Assembly (NCBI GenBank): GCA_017551405.1
Contig: JAFZLP010000107.1
Coordinates: 1-9,892, forward strand
DNA from: Bacteroidales bacterium
Lineage (GTDB): Bacteria; Bacteroidota; Bacteroidia; Bacteroidales; UBA932
Direction of reading: 5' to 3'
Length of the DNA stretch: 9,892 nt
A program made the position numbers and the translations under genes. The notes under the pieces are model-generated. The model saw only the letters and a list, made by a program, of their open reading frames with translations, was not told the origin of the DNA and searched no databases. Shown piece by piece: positions 6,852 through 9,892 of the stretch; position 1 is the first letter of the stretch, and every line of letters begins with the position of its first letter.

Positions 6852-7460
6852 TCAGAACAGGCTGGGTTCCAGCTCCTTCGGGTGGAAGGACTTGCGGTGG
6901 AGAGGAGTGAACCCGTAGCGCCTGATGGCATCGATATGTTCCCGGGTAGGGTACCCGAAATTGTGGTCCCAACCGTACTGGGGGTATTCCAGAGCCAGCT
7001 TCCTCATGTATTCATCGCGGTGCGTCTTGGCAAGGACCGAGGCCGCCGCGATGCTTGCGTAAGTGGCGTCGCCGTGCACGACAGTCTGTGCCCTGTAGCC
7101 CTTAAGAGGCTTCCATTTATTGCCGTCGATCAGCAGATAATCCGGCCTGACCGACAGGGCCAGGACAGCCCGCTGCATACCGGTCACCGAAGCCCAGAGG
7201 ATGTTCAGCTTGTCTATCTCTTCGGGGGACACTTCCACCACCTGCCAGGCAACCGCCTCTTTTTCAATTATCTGGCGTAGGGCGTCGCGGTCTTCTTCGC
7301 TCATCTGCTTGCTGTCGTTGAGGCGCGGGTCGCTGAAATCCGGCGGCAGGATCACCGCGGCGGCGAAAACCGCACCGGCCAGCGGCCCCCGTCCGGCCTC
7401 GTCGCAGCCGGCCTCCACGAGCCCTTCGTGCATGTATGGCAGCAGCTGAGGCCGTTTCAT
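6852..7460 (-). CDS. rnhB: Ribonuclease HII
   Basis: A 202-residue RNase HII, which cuts the RNA strand of RNA-DNA hybrids and starts removal of single ribonucleotides from DNA. The family signature CDEAGRGPLAGAV supplies catalytic D20 and E21. LLIDGN gives D112, and VHGDATYASIAAASVLAKTHRD gives D131 and the conserved AAS.LAK.RD helix. The C-terminal segment FGYPTREHIDAIRRYGFTPLHRKSF is the usual substrate-binding end, with Y170. Length is normal, so the gene looks intact. Its ATG overlaps the msrA stop (ATGA, 4 bases), indicating translational coupling at the end of the thyA-galM-msrA-rnhB operon. It converges on the TerB-like gene with 5 bases between stops, leaving no room for an intergenic terminator. 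Confidence 0.97.
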   Translation of the reverse strand: MKRPQLLPYMHEGLVEAGCDEAGRGPLAGAVFAAAVILPPDFSDPRLNDSKQMSEEDRDALRQIIEKEAVAWQVVEVSPEEIDKLNILWASVTGMQRAVLALSVRPDYLLIDGNKWKPLKGYRAQTVVHGDATYASIAAASVLAKTHRDEYMRKLALEYPQYGWDHNFGYPTREHIDAIRRYGFTPLHRKSFHPKELEPSLF

Positions 7461-8017
7461 TTTTCCCTGGCCTTGCGGGCGAACTCGAAGAGCGATACCG
7501 GCAGATGGCAGTAGCCGTCAGGATTCTTGTCCAGATAGTCCTGATGGTATTCCTCGGCGTTGTAGAAATTCTCGAGGGGAAGGACCTCGGTGACCAGCGG
7601 TACCTCGTGCTTGCGCCGCTCTTCCTCCATGGCCATTTCGATTACCGGCAAATCCTTGTCGGAAAGGTAGTAAATACCTGTGCGATACTGACTTCCCTCA
7701 TCGTGCCCCTGCCTGTTGAGGGTGGTGGGGTCGATGGCAGCGAAGTACATCTCCAGCAGGAATTTCAGGGAAACCACACCCGGGTCGTAAACCACGCGGA
7801 CTGTTTCTGCAAAGCCGGTTTTATCGGTACACACCTGCCTGTAGCTTGGGCCGCCGTCGCCGTCCATCCTGGCTGGGGCGCCTGAGCCCTTTACGGCCTC
7901 GCGCCAGTCGGCATTGCCGTTGGCATAGCCCGCTTCGGTAAGCGTCACGCCGTGAATCTGTTTGAAGAAATGCTCGGTCCCCCAGAAGCATCCCCCTGCG
8001 AAATAGATTTCTGCCAT
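7457..8017 (-). CDS. msrA: Peptide-methionine (S)-S-oxide reductase
   Basis: A 186-residue MsrA, which reduces methionine-S-sulfoxide in proteins and free methionine. The catalytic motif AGGCFWGTEHFF places nucleophilic C10. Further family blocks are GYANG (30-34), YRQVCTDKTGFAETVRVVYDP (59-79, with TGF where many members have TGH), IDPTTLNRQGHDEGSQYRTGIYY (95-117) and the C-terminal EEYHQDYLDKNPDGYC, whose C170 is a likely resolving cysteine. Between GYANG and PSYRQVC there are 22 residues (35-56) where typical members have about five, an apparent in-frame insertion close to the active site. ATG 8017 follows the galM stop by 3 bases, and its stop overlaps the rnhB start. There is no signal peptide, so the enzyme should be cytoplasmic. 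No MsrB domain is fused. Confidence 0.96.
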   Translation of the reverse strand: MAEIYFAGGCFWGTEHFFKQIHGVTLTEAGYANGNADWREAVKGSGAPARMDGDGGPSYRQVCTDKTGFAETVRVVYDPGVVSLKFLLEMYFAAIDPTTLNRQGHDEGSQYRTGIYYLSDKDLPVIEMAMEEERRKHEVPLVTEVLPLENFYNAEEYHQDYLDKNPDGYCHLPVSLFEFARKAREK

Positions 8018-8020
8018 GGC

Positions 8021-9067
8021 CTATTCAGTACTGAAAGCCCATATGATAGCCTGCTCGAAAGTCTCGCCGGGCCGCAGCACCGTGGACGGATAATCCGGAT
8101 GGTTGGGGCAGTCGGGATAGTGCTGGCATTCGATCGCCACGGCGTCATAGTCGTGGTACACGTGGCCGTTCTTGCCCTCAGGGCAGCCGTTCAGCCAGTT
8201 GCCGGTGTAGATCTGCACGCCGGGCTGGGTGGTGAACACCTTGAGCACCCTGCCGGAAACGGGCGAACGGAGCTCTGCCGCCTCGCTGAGCTGGCCCTTC
8301 ATGTGGCCGTCTATCACCCAGCAGTTGTCATAGCCCTTGCCGTACTTCAGGGCGGGGAAATCGGCCTTTATGTCGCGGCCTATGGGCTTGGGGTTGAGGA
8401 AATCCATGGGAGTGCCAGCCACCGGTTCGGAATCTCCCAGGGGGATGAGGCTGTCGGAAGTGGGCAGCCATTCCGAGGCATTGAGCCGGAGGATATGGTT
8501 GAGCACCGTTCCGGAGCCTTCCCCGTCGAGATTGAAATACGAGTGGTTGGTGAGGTTCACCACCGTCTCGGCGTCGGTCTGAGCGGTGAAGGTGAGGCGA
8601 AGCTCGTTCTCTTCGCTCCATTCGTAGCGGGCCACGACCTTGAGATTGCCGGGGTAGCCCATTTCGCCGTCTTCGCTGAAGTACATGAACTCCACGCCGT
8701 CGCCTTCTATGCGGCTGTCCCATACGCGGTTCTGGAAGCCTTCCGGGCCGCCGTGCAGATGGTTGGGGCCGTTGTTTACGGGCAGGGTGTATTCCTTCCC
8801 GCCGAGGCTGAATCTGCCGAGGGCGATACGGTTGGCATAGCGGCCGGGGCACTTGCCCGCGCATGGGCCGTCGGCGAAATAGCTCTCCGCCTTCGGATAT
8901 CCTATCACCACGTCGGCGAGCCTGCCTTCGCGGTCGGGTACATTCACGGCCACCACTGCGGCCCCGACGCTTCCGAGCTGCACGCTGGCGCCGGACTCAT
9001 TCTCGATCGTATATTTGAATATCTCTTTTCCCTGGGCCTCGCCCCAGCGTTCCTTCGTGATTTTCAT
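8021..9067 (-). CDS. galM: Aldose 1-epimerase (galactose mutarotase)
   Basis: A 348-residue mutarotase that interconverts alpha and beta anomers of aldoses such as galactose and glucose. Family blocks occur in order: PGRYANRIALGRF (74-86), NNGPNHLHGGPEGFQNRVWD (98-117, substrate His near 103-105), VNLTNHSYFNLDG (170-182, catalytic acid H175), YDNCWVID (246-253, D247) and the C-terminal AIECQHYPDCPNHPDYPS (311-328, catalytic base E313). Length fits bacterial GalM. No lipobox or signal peptide is seen, so a cytoplasmic enzyme is expected; some Bacteroidetes paralogues are exported. It lies 17 bases after thyA and 3 before msrA in a shared operon. No other galactose gene (galK, galT, transporter) is nearby, so it may serve general sugar metabolism. 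The paralogue's true substrate cannot be read from sequence. Confidence 0.95.
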   Translation of the reverse strand: MKITKERWGEAQGKEIFKYTIENESGASVQLGSVGAAVVAVNVPDREGRLADVVIGYPKAESYFADGPCAGKCPGRYANRIALGRFSLGGKEYTLPVNNGPNHLHGGPEGFQNRVWDSRIEGDGVEFMYFSEDGEMGYPGNLKVVARYEWSEENELRLTFTAQTDAETVVNLTNHSYFNLDGEGSGTVLNHILRLNASEWLPTSDSLIPLGDSEPVAGTPMDFLNPKPIGRDIKADFPALKYGKGYDNCWVIDGHMKGQLSEAAELRSPVSGRVLKVFTTQPGVQIYTGNWLNGCPEGKNGHVYHDYDAVAIECQHYPDCPNHPDYPSTVLRPGETFEQAIIWAFSTE

Positions 9068-9084
9068 GATGTTGATGGTTAAAA

Positions 9085-9879
9085 TTAAACTGCTACGGGG
9101 GCTTTTATGGCCGGCCAGGGGTCATAGCCTTCCAGGGTGAAATCCTCGAACCTGAAGTCGAAGACGCTCTTCACATCCGGATTGAGACGCATGACCGGGA
9201 GTTTCCGTGGTTCGCGCGAAAGCTGCTCGTCCACCTGTTCCATGTGGTTGAGGTAGATATGGGTGTCTCCAGTGGTGTGGATGAACTCGCCGGGCTGCAG
9301 CCCGCATTCCTGGGCTATCATCATGGTGAGCAGCGAATAGGATGCGATATTGAACGGCACACCGAGGAAGGTGTCGGCGCTGCGCTGGTAAAGCTGGCAA
9401 GAGAGCTTCCCTTCGGCCACGTAGAACTGGAACAGGCAGTGGCAGGGAGGAAGCGCCATGCTGTCGACCTCGCCCGGGTTCCAGGCGGTTACCATGAGCC
9501 TGCGCGAGTCGGGAGTGCGCTTTATCTGCTCTATCACGTTCGCGAGCTGGTCGATGCTGCGCCCGTCGGGAGCCGGCCAGCTGCGCCACTGGTGCCCGTA
9601 TACCGGGCCGAGGTCGCCGTTTTCATCGGCCCATTCATCCCAGATGTGCACGTTGTTGTCGAGCAGATACTTGATGTTGGTATCGCCCGCTATGAACCAC
9701 AGCAGCTCATGGATAACCCCCTTCAGGAACACCTTCTTGGTGGTGAGCAGGGGGAAGCCTTCCTGCAGGTCATAGCGGCACTGGTGGCCGAATATGCTCT
9801 GCGTCCCCACGCCGGTGCGGTCCCTCTTAATGACCCCGTGGCTGCGGATTTCCCGCAGCATGTCCAGATACTGTCTCAT
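9085..9879 (-). CDS. thyA: Thymidylate synthase (ThyA type)
   Basis: A 264-residue thymidylate synthase, the same length as the E. coli enzyme. It methylates dUMP to dTMP with methylene-tetrahydrofolate as carbon donor and reductant. Key residues align by number with E. coli: phosphate-binding R21 (KRDRTGVGT), the R126-R127 pair (SRRLMV), nucleophile C146 in [11 protein letters not shown]169 and N177 in [16 protein letters not shown], and H207/Y209 in DTHIYLNH. The ending APVAV is the mobile C-terminal segment. ATG 9879 gives the standard N-terminus [11 protein letters not shown]. Only 13 bases lie upstream inside the window, so the promoter is not visible. It is the first visible gene of the thyA-galM-msrA-rnhB run. 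Dihydrofolate reductase (folA), a frequent neighbour, is not downstream here. Confidence 0.98.
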   Translation of the reverse strand: MRQYLDMLREIRSHGVIKRDRTGVGTQSIFGHQCRYDLQEGFPLLTTKKVFLKGVIHELLWFIAGDTNIKYLLDNNVHIWDEWADENGDLGPVYGHQWRSWPAPDGRSIDQLANVIEQIKRTPDSRRLMVTAWNPGEVDSMALPPCHCLFQFYVAEGKLSCQLYQRSADTFLGVPFNIASYSLLTMMIAQECGLQPGEFIHTTGDTHIYLNHMEQVDEQLSREPRKLPVMRLNPDVKSVFDFRFEDFTLEGYDPWPAIKAPVAV

Positions 9880-9892
9880 TGTACGATGATGA

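Noticed and set aside
7952..9082. 376-codon plus-strand open frame opposite galM
   Set aside because: It mirrors galM, which has all its catalytic motifs on the other strand; the Ala/Val/His-rich translation has no family features.
9878..9892. Possible end of an upstream gene overlapping the thyA start (ATC ATC GTA CAA TGA on the minus strand)
   Set aside because: Only four codons are visible before the window edge. The ATGA overlap would fit the operon's style, but nothing identifies a gene.
1..9892. CRISPR arrays, tRNAs, rRNAs, insertion sequences, phage or toxin-antitoxin genes
   Set aside because: No spaced direct repeats, no RNA-gene signatures and no transposase, integrase or known defence motifs were seen; nearly every base is covered by the listed genes.

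Overview
The window looks like a chromosomal segment of a high-GC member of the Bacteroidales. Four things point there: a lipoprotein resembling the Bacteroidetes rSAM/lipoprotein partner family, a DUF5106-thioredoxin lipoprotein, TAnnTTTG-like promoter elements with almost no Shine-Dalgarno sequences, and an AT-rich character confined to the short gaps between GC-rich genes. A Rikenellaceae/Alistipes-like or uncultured rumen/gut Bacteroidales source would fit, but the sequence does not decide it. No rRNA, tRNA, insertion sequence, phage gene or CRISPR array was found. Coding density is very high; the longest intergenic gap is 53 bases.

Left block (1-3301, minus strand). A 960-residue secreted protein combines an HEGRH gluzincin-type peptidase domain, a TolB-like beta-propeller region and a C-terminal stretch that looks like an outer-membrane beta-barrel. 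Downstream of it, and cut by the window edge, is a small lipoprotein that resembles the partner lipoproteins of radical SAM enzymes. A good -7 promoter match sits unusually close to its start codon.

Middle block (3355-6846, plus strand). After a 53-base divergent gap comes a Na+/phosphate cotransporter with a PhoU-like cytoplasmic tail. A DUF5106/thioredoxin-like lipoprotein overlaps its 3' end and starts at GTG. Then follow two small genes: a Ser/Ala/Lys-rich low-complexity protein and a TerB-like all-helical protein with two DGxxExxE acidic motifs. The four genes may form one transcription unit, possibly with an internal promoter before the small pair.

Right block (6852-9879, minus strand). 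This is a tight housekeeping operon, transcribed thyA, galM, msrA, rnhB. Gaps are 17 and 3 bases, with an ATGA overlap at the last junction. It meets the middle block tail to tail with only 5 bases between stop codons. MsrA carries an apparent in-frame insertion of about 17 residues near its active site.

The best candidates for something undescribed are the small low-complexity/TerB-like gene pair, the peptidase-propeller-barrel protein, and the truncated rSAM-associated lipoprotein whose maturase should lie just off the left edge.
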